Source of the DNA: Epiperipatus broadwayi
Lineage: Eukaryota; Onychophora; Udeonychophora; Euonychophora; Peripatidae
Direction of reading: 5' to 3'
Assembly (NCBI GenBank): GCA_028023455.1
Contig: JAQFVV010012394.1
Location: forward strand, 18,990,353-19,054,352
DNA: 64,000 nucleotides
In this document: piece after piece, positions 50,375 through 60,869 of the stretch
How positions within the stretch are numbered: position 1 is the first letter of the stretch
How the letters are laid out: each line of letters opens with the position of its first letter
Translations under genes and position numbers: made by a program
Notes under the pieces: model-generated
Told to the model about the DNA's origin: nothing
What the model saw: the letters and a program-made list of their open reading frames with translations, nothing else
Databases searched by the model: none

Positions 50375-50675
50375 TCTTGTAATTAAATATTAATAAATAC
50401 AGTAACATAAATATATATAAAGTACAACTTTAAAAACTTTTATCCATCTAGGAGTGCATTCAACTAGCTTCGTACTCTTTGTCAACTAACTCTTTCAACA
50501 CACTTTCAAAGTCTAATCTTCCCACAATTCATTGAGACTTTGAAAGTGTGTTTGAAAGAGATAGTTGACAAAGCCTATGAAGCTAGTCGAAAGTGCTCCT
50601 AGATGGATAAAAGTTTTTAAAGTTGTACTTTATATATATTTATGTTACTGTATTTATCAATATTTAATTACAAGA
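50375..50675. repeat. Long hairpin with hammerhead-like core
   Basis: Arms are about 140 bp (outer CTTGTAATTAAATATTAATA). The right arm has CCTATGA at 50574-50580, a short linker and CGAAAGTGCTCC at 50588-50599, the same order as in the 37.4 and 40.6 kb hairpins. Confidence 0.8.
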
Positions 50676-51015
50676 TCACATATATAACTTCGAAAAAAAA
50701 ACAGATATCAAACAAGAATATCATTATATATAAATATGGCTGCAAAAAAAGTTTGCAATTAACTGAAAGATTGTTTGTGTTTTCTTTGAGATCTTAACTA
50801 AGACTAGCATATTTCTAATGTCCATTACATATGTTCTTGTTGGCTGAAGCTATTATATTATTCATATAGTAAATGAACATGGATGGGCTGCTTATTAGCA
50901 TGCATAAGCCTGCATGGTGGATTTAACAAATTTTATTTCTTAATTTAAGATCAAGAAATACTGTATTTGTTCTTGTCTTATATAACCATAATTTTCTATG
51001 TTTACACAAACTTAA

Positions 51016-51403
51016 TTAAAACAGGCAAAACTCTCCATACAGTAGTGCCACTCAATACCAGCCAGAGTAATCAATGGATGCCAGAAGGCTTGTGCATAAA
51101 ATCCCCATCTAGTGCCTACTCATCCAATATCCCCAGACTAGTTTCTGGCTTGTGGCCTTTGTCAGTGGGAGCCTTGGATCTGAGAGCACTGCACCTAGAT
51201 CTTAGGATCTAATGCAACTCTCCAGCAGCCACCTTTTATCTCTACTTAACTACAAAACTATGAGAATAAAATTGAAAACACAATAATATTTTCAATCTAG
51301 TAGGCACTAGATGGGGATTTTATACACAAGCCTTCTGGCATCCATTGATTACTCTGGCTGGCAATGAGTGGTACTACTGTATGGAGAGTTTTACCTGTTT
51401 TAA
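51016..51403. mobile_element. Family A foldback element, complete (TTAA-flanked)
   Basis: Both ends read TTAAAACAGGCAAAACTCTC (right end as reverse complement, slightly diverged), flanked by TTAA. Inverted arms extend about 105 bp to AGTAGGCACTAGATGGGGAT. The centre is non-coding and contains GGATCTAATGCAACTCTCCA. It behaves like a MITE of a TTAA-targeting superfamily (piggyBac or Kolobok type). Confidence 0.75.
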
Positions 51404-51514
51404 TAACAGTTATGTGCAAGCATAAGAAATGGTGATCATGTGATGTTTAGTGGTTTACACAAACTGTTATATCCATTAATTACTATGGCTTGCACAGGGT
51501 GGCACTACTGTATT
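51404..51514 (+). repeat. Family A outer segment and second arm piece
   Basis: The outer segment CAAGCATAAGAAATGGTGAT follows the terminus, as it does in other copies. An arm piece (TTGCACAGGGTGGCACTACT) is then cut by the next CR1 insertion. Confidence 0.6.
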
Positions 51515-52391
51515 AGATGCAGATGTGTGGATAGCAAAGAAGGCAATTCAAGTAGAAACGGGATGATCAAGTTTTTATATGAGAGATACAAAAAGAAAAA
51601 TTAAAATGTTTGGTAGATTGCAGTTTATGGATAATAAAAGAATAGCCAAAATAGTATTTAATTGGGTTTTGAATAAAGAGCAGGCAATTAGATGGGTGAG
51701 AATGGTAGTAAGATATGCAGAAGATTTGGATAAAGAATTTATGTCAGTATACTTATACAAAAAGTGGAATGATTGTGTTAGGAGAATTGTTGAGTGATAT
51801 AGTGGTAAGGAATGAGATAAAAGAATAGATGCATTAATAAAGAATAGGGAATTGGAGAGATGGAGAACTAGTATGGAGAGTAAAAAGAGTTTAAACATAT
51901 ATAGAAGAAACGGAATATTAGGTACAAGTTAATTTATGATAATAGCAAGGAAAGTAGTTTACTGTTTAAGGCTTGAATGGGATCTTTAGCAACAAGGGAA
52001 TATACACATAAATGGAAAAATGTAGGTGATTTAGTCTGCAAATTGTGTAAGGAAGACACAGAAAATATTATGCATCTGTTAATTGAATGTAAATGCCTGA
52101 AAGCAGAAAGGGTACTAATAATGAAATTGTGGAAGAATAAATATAAACAAAGTGATTATACAAAAAGTGGGTTATTGGTTTTTATGCTAGGTGTTGGGAG
52201 AAGATGAGAAAGATTTAGAAACAAAGTCAATGGAGTTGACAAAGATTATGTTGTGGAAATGGGATGAAGCAGGATATGGGAAAACTTACAGCAGGGAATG
52301 AAAAGGGAAGTTAAAGTGGCTAACAGGTTCTCTGGGCATAGTTGCTGAGAGATTCCTGACTCCGTATAAGGAGCACATCACATCACATTAC
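51515..52391 (+). mobile_element. CR1 3' end, 5'-truncated
   Basis: It joins family A at ACTACTGTA and reads through RKIKMFGRLQFMDNKR (51579-51797 frame) and CKLCKEDTENIMHLLIECKC (51977-52207 frame). It ends CACATCACATCACATTAC. Several stops show it is inactive. Confidence 0.9.
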
Positions 52392-52480
52392 TTTATATTT
52401 TTTCTTCCACACTGTCTAACAGTTTTTAATCAAGACAACAACTGGATTTGCTTTAAAGCAAAATGAATGATTATATGTAT

Positions 52481-53168
52481 AAATATATCAAATTTAAGCG
52501 TAAACAGATAATATTATAATAACGTGAAAGCTAAAACACCTTCAAACAGATACGCTTTAAACATGCTTACGTGACAGCCAATCAGATGGAATAATGACAT
52601 CACATGGGACTCTCAATTCTAAAACACAAGCCAGAACTATTAGAAAAAGATGGGACCCATCTTAATCTATGCCTCAATTTTATTTAAATAAGCCAGACTC
52701 AAGCATTTTGAACTAAGAGTATGAAGCTTAAATACCTTTACATTTAATCCACTAAATATTATATATATAAATTAACAACGCGAAATCATCCGATTTACAA
52801 CGAAGCAATGTTTTAAATCTAATGAAATGATATTAATAAATGTAAATATATCAAATTTAAGCGTAAACAGATAATATTATAATAACGTGAAAGCTAAACA
52901 CCTTCAAACAGATACGCTTTAAACATGCTTACGTGACAGCCAATCAGATGGAATAATAACATCACATGGGACTCTCAATTCTAAAACACAAGCCAGAACT
53001 ATTAGAAAAAGATGGGACCCATCTTAATCTATCCTCAATTTTATTTAAATAAGCCAGACTCAAGCATTTTGAACTAAGAGTGTGAAGCTTAAATACCTTC
53101 ACATTTAATCCACTAAATATTATATATATAAATTAACAACGCGAAATCATCCGATTTACAACGAAGAT
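52481..53168. repeat. Tandem duplication, period 362 bp
   Basis: Unit 1 starts at 52481 and unit 2 at 52843 (both TAAATATATCAAATTTAAGC). They are nearly identical over about 325 bp, including GTGACAGCCAATCAGATGGA. This is a recent local duplication; the content is non-coding. Confidence 0.92.
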
Positions 53169-53281
53169 AAATTAACAACGCGAAATCATCCGATTTACAA
53201 TGAAGATAAATTAACAACGTGAAATCATCAAATTTACAACGAAGATAAATTAACAACGCGAAATCATCCGATTTACAACGT
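53128..53281. repeat. 39-bp minisatellite, about 4 units
   Basis: Units begin ATAAATTAACAACGCGAAAT at 53128, 53167, 53206 and 53245 (last partial). The founding single unit is present at the end of duplication unit 1 near 52768, so the array grew after the 362-bp duplication. Confidence 0.93.
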
Positions 53282-53937
53282 GATTATATGTATAAAGAAA
53301 TGATTCCCTTGGATATTTACAATCATAACTAAATTATGGTTCCTCAATGTCATAAGGATATAAAGTAATCAAATTTAGGCTAGTAAATGAAGGTAAGATT
53401 GCTAAGAATCCTAATTGCAGAACCAGAATGTCTCTGAATGGCAATCTTTTACTTAGCTCCCTACAATCTGCAGATCACTTTCAAATGAAATAAGAATACA
53501 TAAATTGGAAAAAAGTGTCTGTTTCCTTTTTTAATTGAAGCTAATTTTTTCTTCCTTTTGATTATTAATACCAATACCTTTGTCTTTGGCTTAATTTGTA
53601 GAGAGCATCCTTATAAACAGTAAACATCACATGTAGGAAATATATTGGTTAGGTACTCCTTTTCATAAGATGTTTTTACATTACTATCTAGTAATAACAT
53701 ACTTTTATAAAAATTTAACATAAAAAAAAATTGTGATAAAATGATTGGTATTAAAATAAAAATGTTCTCAACCAATTCCTGACAAAGAAAAGTAAGAAAA
53801 AAATAATAATGTCAGAGTGATTGCTAAAACTATTGACATCTTCCAGTCACTCTGGTATCTGAACTAATGGTCAAATAAATAAAAATTATATCTAACAAAA
53901 AATACATTTAAATGCATGCAAAAATATATAAAATTAC

Positions 53938-54116
53938 CTCATGATGCTTTTAGTATTTACATTTTGGTCCGACCATGTTTCTTCATGTTTAAAAATTCTA
54001 ATAAAACCCCATCCTTGAGATAATGACTTCTTCTCGTTGGAATTATCTGCACAACACACTAATTCCACGATTAATAAAATGCCTACATCCTTCAAAGTAG
54101 TATGAAAATAAACAAT
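53938..54116 (-). CDS. NPHP4: NPHP4 exon, YFHTTL and GWGFIRIF block
   Basis: This 179-bp exon has acceptor TTTGCAG and donor ATGAG|GTAATT; it enters in phase 0 and exits in phase 2. It encodes IVYFHTTLKDVGILLIVELV, then SLSQGWGFIRIFKHEETWSD and VNTKSIMR. These match the YFHTSL, VVEVV and CGFGILRIF core of the N-terminal domain of vertebrate NPHP4. It is one of the two most diagnostic exons. Confidence 0.96.
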
Positions 54117-54850
54117 CTGCAAACAGAGTTATAAGATGATATTTACAATAGGTAGCAGAACTATAGCAGCAAAGAATTATAGGGAAAAAAAATAAGCAAG
54201 ATAAATTTACATTCTAATTATATAATTTAAAATATCAACAATAGACCTCGTGAAACATGTACTAAAAGTGCATATTACTTAAAATATTTTCTAAATTATT
54301 AAAATAATCTTCTATTCAATATTAAGCAGTCAAGATAATTGCAAGTAATCTCATGGGAACTGATGATCCCACATTAAAATCAATGCAACTATGCAATATA
54401 AACTGTCTTTACAATCATATATACTCTCAGAAATTATAGTACTTTAAATAAATAAAAGATTGTATAATTTATTTTGCATTCTTAAATCTCAAAAAACAAA
54501 GTAATCTGCAGTATCAAAAAAACCTAATAAACATTTTGAAATATTAATTAATAAAGTGTATTTATAACTTTCTATTCCTCCATTTACACTCTCATGAAAA
54601 AAGCCATCTGAAAAGGGATATCTTTTTCTCATAAGTAAATATATTGTTGAAATAAAAAGTAATAAGTATATATAAGATGTTAAACATGTCGAAAAATGGA
54701 ATGGAATTAAATTAATTATTCCATGAGGTGTTTTTAATAATAATATATATTAATCTTGAATTAAAGTTTAAAATGTATATCTGGGCTAAAAATGATAGGA
54801 TAATTTCTAACGTAATAAACGATTACTAATATTTATTAAGGTATTTATCT
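54117..54850. other. AT-rich intron, nothing recognised
   Basis: No feature could be supported here, nor in 53282-53937. Confidence 0.5.
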
Positions 54851-54851
54851 G

Positions 54852-55052
54852 AGACAATTGAAATGTTAAACTGGATTCCAAGAGACCGTAAAAGATCCAG
54901 AAAGAGACCATGTGTGAGATGGATGGATGAAATAAGAAAGTGTGCAACGGTGATGTGGAGAAGAGAAGCTAAAGATCGAAGAAGATGGATTGAACTTGGA
55001 GAGACCTTCATCCTGCAGTGGACTGATAATGGTTGATGATGATGATGATGAT
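54852..55052 (+). mobile_element. RTE LINE 3' end
   Basis: It begins TCTGAGACAATTGAAATGTT and reads the VRWMDEIRKCA-equivalent and ETFILQW-equivalent coding, then TAATGGTTGATGATGATGAT. It is a very short 5'-truncated insertion. Confidence 0.88.
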
Positions 55053-55639
55053 TTATCTGAGGAGAGAGGAAATCATAACTGTGACTGTAGAAAGTTTGAC
55101 AAATTTTTATATTGCAGTGTAATAATTAACTTAATAGCATTGTGCATAAATAAAACTACTAACAAAATTTAATAAAACAAGTCAGCTACACAGATAAAAA
55201 GTTATTTAACAGATGGATGTTTAAAAAAAGGATCTCATTTGTTAATAAATGTGCTTATAAGTTAATCAGTGGATTTAACTAATTTATCATTATAAATGAA
55301 AACAACCAATCAAAAATTTATATACATACAAAAAAAATATTTTATATTCAAAATACAGTAATCCTTCCATAACTGCTGCAATTTTTTTTCACGCCTTCCT
55401 GTGAATTCCTGAAACTATGAAGAGTAGCACAATCCTATGTAATGTAAGTATTTAACACATGGCTATGATACAATTTTAAAAAGCACCCATTTGCATATCA
55501 ACCAAAATAATCAACAGAAAAATAAAATGTCTTTACCAAAAAAAGACAGTACAATAATAAATCGGAGGGGCAGAGGCTATCAAATGACCAGCTCGAATAT
55601 GCAAGATAAGGAAACAACTGACTGGATGTATAAACGAGA

Positions 55640-55850
55640 AAATGGTTGATTAAAAAGAATCATGACGATGCTTATAGAAATGGCTGCACATGTCAATATA
55701 TGAATTTATATTTACACATTTCAAAGTTTTTTTTAATTTTTAAAAAATGAAAATAACAATTAAAAAAACTTGGAAACGTGTATAAATTGACATGAGCAGC
55801 CATTTGTATAAACACCATCATTTTCTCTTAATCAACCAGTTTCTCATTTA
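55640..55850. repeat. Hairpin, class unresolved
   Basis: Arms are about 85 bp (GAGAAAATGGTTGATTAA ... TTAATCAACCAGTTTCTC) around a spacer of about 40 bp. The CGAAA box of the other hairpins was not seen. Confidence 0.7.
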
Positions 55851-56707
55851 TGCAATTCATATAAAGATAGGGAGTAATTTTTGAAATATTACATTTTGAA
55901 AGACCACAAGAAATTGGATGGAGGATAGAAAAACATAAAGATGAAAGGTACAAAAGAAATAGAAATTTTTTTGGGTTAGTTGTTCTCCCGTGCAGTATCT
56001 TTAATTGTTGTAGGCTAACAAATAAATGTTTCTTTACTCAGTTAAATTTTTTTAATTATTTAATACTTACGAGGATAAAAAATATTACATTGAATGGATA
56101 AAAAAAATTCCGATAAATAACATTAGCATCAGCCATAATGAAACTTACTTTTTTTAATATATATTATTGTCTAGGGATCTCTATGCAATATTTTTAATTA
56201 TTGTAATTTATGAATAGTTAAGTTTGTTTTACTTAGCTTTAAAAAGTTTAACTACTTAATATTTATGTGAGGACAAAATGTTTTAAATTCTAAAATTCTA
56301 ACAATGTGACGTTAATGAAATATTTTCATAGTATATGAGGTTGTCTGCGACAGTTTCTTCATTATTAAGTTTTCCTTGCATAGCGGTATTTTTCACTTTA
56401 ATTTTTTTTAAAATTAAATTAATAGCTCAGACCATCTATATAAAAACATTTTTGGAACTTAAATTAAGTACTGATCATATGCAGTAGAAAACTAGCACTA
56501 GCATTTATATTATAGCTTTTTTATATATTAATTAAATAAAATTTTGAATTATCATGTGATGCGAAAATATTTTTCCACTTTAAATTATTTTCCTGGTCCA
56601 AATCCTTCAAATTAAAAAGCAGTAATAACTCATGAAAGTCAAAAGGTCCTATTTTTTGAATATCTTCAGTTTTAAATATTTTCATATTTATTTCAGAACA
56701 CATAACT

Positions 56708-56830
56708 AAAAAAAAAAAAAGGGTATATGGCTTATTGTTCAGGAGTACATAATAAGTTCGAGCACCAGAATCGATCCTGGGACCTCCTGATTCCAAGTCG
56801 GATCAACTGTGCCAAAACACGCAGGGTATA
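56708..56830 (-). repeat. tRNA(Pro)-like SINE or Pol III unit with T-run terminator
   Basis: On minus, TGGCACAGTTGATC (A box), CTTGGAA (anticodon-loop-like, TGG) and CCAGGATCGATTCTGG (T arm and B box) lie in tRNA order. A run of 13 T follows at 56720-56708, suitable as a Pol III terminator. Acceptor-stem pairing is poor, so a functional tRNA is unlikely. The T-run plus TAG looks like a splice acceptor in front of an open frame down to 56521. Confidence 0.6.
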
Positions 56831-57252
56831 ACTAGAGATTGTGAGTGATAGAGAAACATTTGTAAAATATAAAATAGATGGCTAAATATTAAAATGAAAT
56901 AGGAGGAAGCAAAAGAATGTATCAATGCTAAAATAACAATTTGATAACTGAATGCTGAAAATAAATAAATAGAAAAGAAAAAAATAAAAAGTTTTCAATG
57001 ATATAAAGGTGTTTTCAAAGAACAAAAATGGGTAATTGGGTTATTAAGGGTTCTCAAATAAGATATGTATAGGAACTTCTGATTTCATTAAAAGAAAAGC
57101 CATTTTACACACATCATACTATTGTCATAGATAATACTGATTTAAGGATAGACCAAACAAATGAATTTTCATTTTTATTTTATATAATTCAAATACTTAT
57201 TACTTAATTAAAAAAAATAATTTAAATGATATTATGATAAATAAAATCATAC

Positions 57253-57387
57253 CTCATTATATGACAATTTATTTTTGTCAATTTTCTGGCTGGTCATATT
57301 TGGTCCTATCCATGTTTTACCAAAAAACTGCTTATATGTCAAATCAAAAAAACTAAGTCGGACATGGTATTCTCTTGAAGAGTTTTG
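57253..57387 (-). CDS. NPHP4: NPHP4 exon, RLSFFDLTY..FFGKTW block
   Basis: This 135-bp exon has acceptor TTATAG and donor GAG|GTATGA; it is phase 0 at both ends. It encodes QNSSREYHVRLSFFDLTYKQ and FFGKTWIGPN, ending KLSYNE. This is the most conserved N-terminal stretch of NPHP4 (HLRVSFFDVTYRHFFGRTW in vertebrates), where the C2-like domain begins. It is the 5'-most exon I can recognise. The preceding exon or exons, with the start codon, are not visible between here and 64000. Confidence 0.96.
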
Positions 57388-57570
57388 CTATAACAAAAAA
57401 AGCAATAAAAATCACTTTAACAGATTTATCAGAATATCATAGAATACCTATACATCTATATCCTAAATTCATATAGGTATTATAATATCCCTTATTATGG
57501 TAACTAAAAATCATAGTACATTCACACACAAAAAAAGTCAGTTATAATTATTCATTACATGTACATGTTA

Positions 57571-58048
57571 TTAAAACAGGCAAAGCTCTCCATACAGTAG
57601 TGCCACTCAGCAAGCATAAGAAATGGTGATCATGTGATGTTTAGTGGTTTAATACCAATCCTGCCTAATAGGATAGTAGTGGCTATGGTTATTAAAAAAC
57701 CAAAGATACCAAAATGTATGGGTATTGAACTGAGTTCAGACCTATATGACTATATAAGCTACTGAGCTTGGATTAAAAATATTATGGCATTTTCAATTTT
57801 AAATTCATAGTTTTGTAGTTGAGATAAAAGGTGGCTGCTAGAGGGTTGCATTCGATCCTAAGATCTATGTGCAGTGCTCTCAGATCCAAAGCTCCTCACT
57901 GATGAAAGCCAAAAGCTAGAAACTAGTCTGAGGATATTGGATGAGTATGTACTAGATAGGGATTTTATGCACAAGCCTTCTGGCATCTATTGATTACTCT
58001 GGCTTGCACTGAGTGGTGCTACTGTATGGAGAGTTTTGCCTGTTTTAA
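57571..58048. mobile_element. Family A element, long TTAA-flanked copy
   Basis: It starts TTAAAACAGGCAAAGCTCTC and ends GAGAGTTTTGCCTGTTTTAA; the inverted ends share at least 37 bp. The interior contains the outer segment (CAAGCATAAGAAATGGTGAT), the ACCAATCCTGCCTAATAGG stretch and the usual right half. It therefore appears to be the longest version of the family here. Confidence 0.8.
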
Positions 58049-58152
58049 TACATGTAAATATGCAAGGGTAGGATGATGATTGAATAGAGTTCAAACTTGA
58101 TTCCGGTGCTGTCTTATTTTAATCCTGTGACGAGTGATATTTGCATTATACT

Positions 58153-58450
58153 ATCATCATCATTATTTTCAACCATTATAGATCTGCTAGAGGATGAAAA
58201 TCTTTTAAGCTCAAACCAGTTTCTCTGATCCGTAGCCTCTCTTTTTCACATTATATTAGCAAATTTCATCCATCCATCTCACTGGTGATCTATTTCTAGG
58301 TCTTTTATAATTTCTTGGGATCCAACACAGAACCTCATCTGTCCATCTATTATTCATTCTTCTAGCAATATGTTCATCCCAGCTCCATTTGACTTCTTAA
58401 TTCTTTCAATAATCTCCTCAGTGATATCTATTTGTTCTCTCATTCATACT
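58153..58450 (-). mobile_element. RTE LINE 3' fragment (reversed)
   Basis: Starting CATCATCATTATTTTCAACC, it reads the degraded RTE C-terminus on minus. 58451-59480 shows only AT-rich sequence. Confidence 0.78.
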
Positions 58451-59479
58451 ATTTTACACTATATGGCTAAATAATTATGATGAATAAAGTTATTGTTAGA
58501 TTAATAGTAAGCTTGAAATTTGTACAATATGCTATTAAACTAAAGATCCTCCTTTTTGATAACAAGAACTTTAAATATTTTAAGCTTTATTTTATTAATT
58601 TTCAATGATTTGTTAAATATGTTTGTGAACTTACTTTGACGCTACATAATCAGTTTCTAATAGAAAAATTAGCGCCAATGAGACAGTAAAATTCCCTCAG
58701 TGTTTCAAATAAAGTACAGCCACACTTTTTCTTAAATGTTTGACAAATTTATGACCTCCCATCCTCCATTATTATGCCCACATGATAAGCACAATGATTA
58801 TATTTAATAAATTATTAAAATATTTAAACTTCATTCCTAAATCTTAGAAAATTATTAAATATAATTAAATCATATTTAATATATATATATTACTTTTAAA
58901 ACTATATACAGATACAATTAAATAAATATAAGAAACAATAACAGGGAAATAATTCTTAAATATTAAGAAAATTATAAGAAAGCAGTATTAGAATATAAAA
59001 TTTTGGTGAAAATAGTTCAAGTTGGTGAAAGTTTACTTGAGTAAATGATCTCCTTTTTATATTTAATTTTTATAATGCTCAAATTTTATTAATTAGTGTT
59101 AATATTTTGACTGTTTAATAATCTTCTTTGAAGACTTCTTTTCTCCTCCTGTTTAACAAGCTATTTCCTATTTACATTTAACTTTTGCAATATTTAAATT
59201 TTATTAAATAATGACAACATTTCGACTGTTCAACAAACTTCTTCAAAAACTTCCTTTCTCCTATCGTTTAACAAATAAACTATTGTCTTTTTACACTTTT
59301 CAAATTCTATTGAATAATTTCAACATTTCTTTTTATTAACAAATAATAGAAAAAAGGATCTTTGAAGAAAATTACTGAACAACCAGAATGCTGACATAAT
59401 TTAATAAAATTTGAATGTTGTAAAAATGTGTAAAAGAGCAATAACTTAATATTAAATAAACTGCAATCAGGAATCAAAG

Positions 59480-60050
59480 GAAGTTAACAAGTAGAAATTC
59501 CTTACTCTAATTATTAATAGTGGTGGATACATAATGGATGAAGTTTATTGCAGTATTAAATTAGAATGGATTGCTTTTGGTAGAAATTACCAAATATTAA
59601 AAGGAAATATGCCTAAGTGCTTAAAAAGAAAGGTTCTTAACAGATATGTCTTACCAGTTCTTTATCTGAGACTTTGATACTTTGAATAATATCAATCCAG
59701 AGATGTCAGTTATGAGATATGGAGAGATTTACATAAGGAGTACAAAAAAAAGATCAAAAACAATGCATGGGTGAGAGACAACAGGTATTGCTGCCATCGT
59801 TGAAAGAATTAAGAGATTGCCGAAATGGAGTTGGACTAAAAAAGATTAAAGTAGATGAACGGTTGAAATCTTAAAATGAATCGCAAGAGAGTATAAAAGA
59901 TCTGCAAAGACACAATGTGTAAGATGGATTGATGAAATAAGAAAGTTTTCTGGCCTTATGTGAAGAAATTATAGATCAGAGAAACTGAATTAAACATGGA
60001 GATCTTTATTCTGCAATGAATCAACAATGGTTAAAATTAACGATGAAAAT
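59480..60050 (+). mobile_element. RTE LINE 3' fragment, degraded
   Basis: It starts near the VNSxKYLG-equivalent region and passes RNYQILKGNMPKCLKR near 59.6 kb and WMDEI-equivalent sequence near 59.93 kb. It ends CAACAATGGTTAAAATTAAC. It is strongly decayed. Confidence 0.8.
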
Positions 60051-60791
60051 GCAGTGACAGGACAAAAATGTTTATACTATATAATTTTATCTTTTTTTTT
60101 CTGTTTTGGAATTTTTTATCGCAATAAATAAGAATTTGAAAATAAGCCAAATTTTTAATTCATTTTTCACTTTGGTTCCCAAAAAATCACATCTCATCTT
60201 TCTGAGCTTTCTATTGTTTGTTTGATGCTAGATAAATGTCTTATACGAGTTGTTTTTCTCTTCTTATTTATACCCTTTTTAATTACAACAACTGTTGATA
60301 TATATCATCTGATAAGATTGGTTATTATATTATTTTGTCTAGTTTTTACAATAATTTGTTTATGCCTATAATAACTGTATAACTATCTAATAAACACATT
60401 TAAGAAAGGAAGACCAGAGCCTGCTACAATCTTTGATCTACACAACATCACAGTAAAAAATCATTTTATATCTGTATAATGCTGAAATTCTAAAATTATT
60501 GACAAATACATATCCAGCTAGAGTAAACATTTCTCAAAAAGATTAATATTTGCTTTAACATGAAATTCCTGCACACATTTATTGTAAACAAAAAAATAAA
60601 TTTATAAAAACTTAATGCTAAAGAAATAAAGTAGGAATAAAAAATAGATTATTATGAAAATTAAAAAAATAATATCAATCTATCTTTAAAAATAAAAGAG
60701 TGGAAAATGCTTTGAAAAATAACTTATTTGTATATATATAATTTTATCCATAGTTCAATGTATTATTCCATTTTTTTTTCATGTGTCATAG

Positions 60792-60868
60792 CATCGGTCA
60801 GGGAGCGAACCCGCTAACCCAGGACAACTGCTTGTAAGGCGGCTGTGCTGACCTCTCGACCACCAACA
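60792..60868 (-). tRNA. tRNA(Val)-like pseudogene or SINE head
   Basis: On minus, a 77-nt cloverleaf-like sequence has TGTTGGT/ACCGATG able to pair (with G-T) as acceptor stem. TGGTCGAGAGGTC is A-box-like, and loop CTTACAA gives anticodon TAC. GTCCTGGGTTAGCGGGTTCG includes the B box. The T arm is irregular, with extra bases, so it is probably a pseudogene or the head of a SINE; a short A9 tail follows (TGACACATGAAAAAAAAA). Confidence 0.5.
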
Positions 60869-60869
60869 G

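Larger units (their letters stand above)
146..57387 (-). other. NPHP4: NPHP4 gene body, partial (ten exons found)
   Basis: The minus-strand exons listed below join into a nephrocystin-4-like protein. NPHP4 is known to work with NPHP1 and RPGRIP1L at the transition zone of cilia. The match rests on several blocks shared with the vertebrate protein in the same order: RLSFFDLTYKQFFGKTW, YFHTTL, GWGFIRIF, LHLFPENV, LPPSLEEFEDSL, IGIHNGW and VRFALWSPF. Intron phases agree at every junction except around the 30.6-kb exon. Introns run from 283 bp to about 16.5 kb and are filled with transposon sequence. The first coding exon or exons and the C-terminal half are not in the window as far as I can see. 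No promoter could be identified. Confidence 0.93.

Noticed and set aside
50967-51212. 81-codon ORF resembling the one at 4604-4828, as a conserved small protein
   Set aside because: The similarity is because both lie in the family A repeat, which is also present in other frames and orientations.
52481-53281. CRISPR-like array
   Set aside because: Units are directly abutting minisatellite repeats without unique spacers, in a eukaryotic intron.
57253-57387. First thought of a DOCK-family C2 domain from the FHTTL-like and FFDLTY stretches
   Set aside because: The order and spacing of blocks across several exons fit NPHP4 much better.
60792-60868. Functional tRNA-Val gene
   Set aside because: The T arm carries extra bases and several stem mismatches; a pseudogene or SINE head is more likely.
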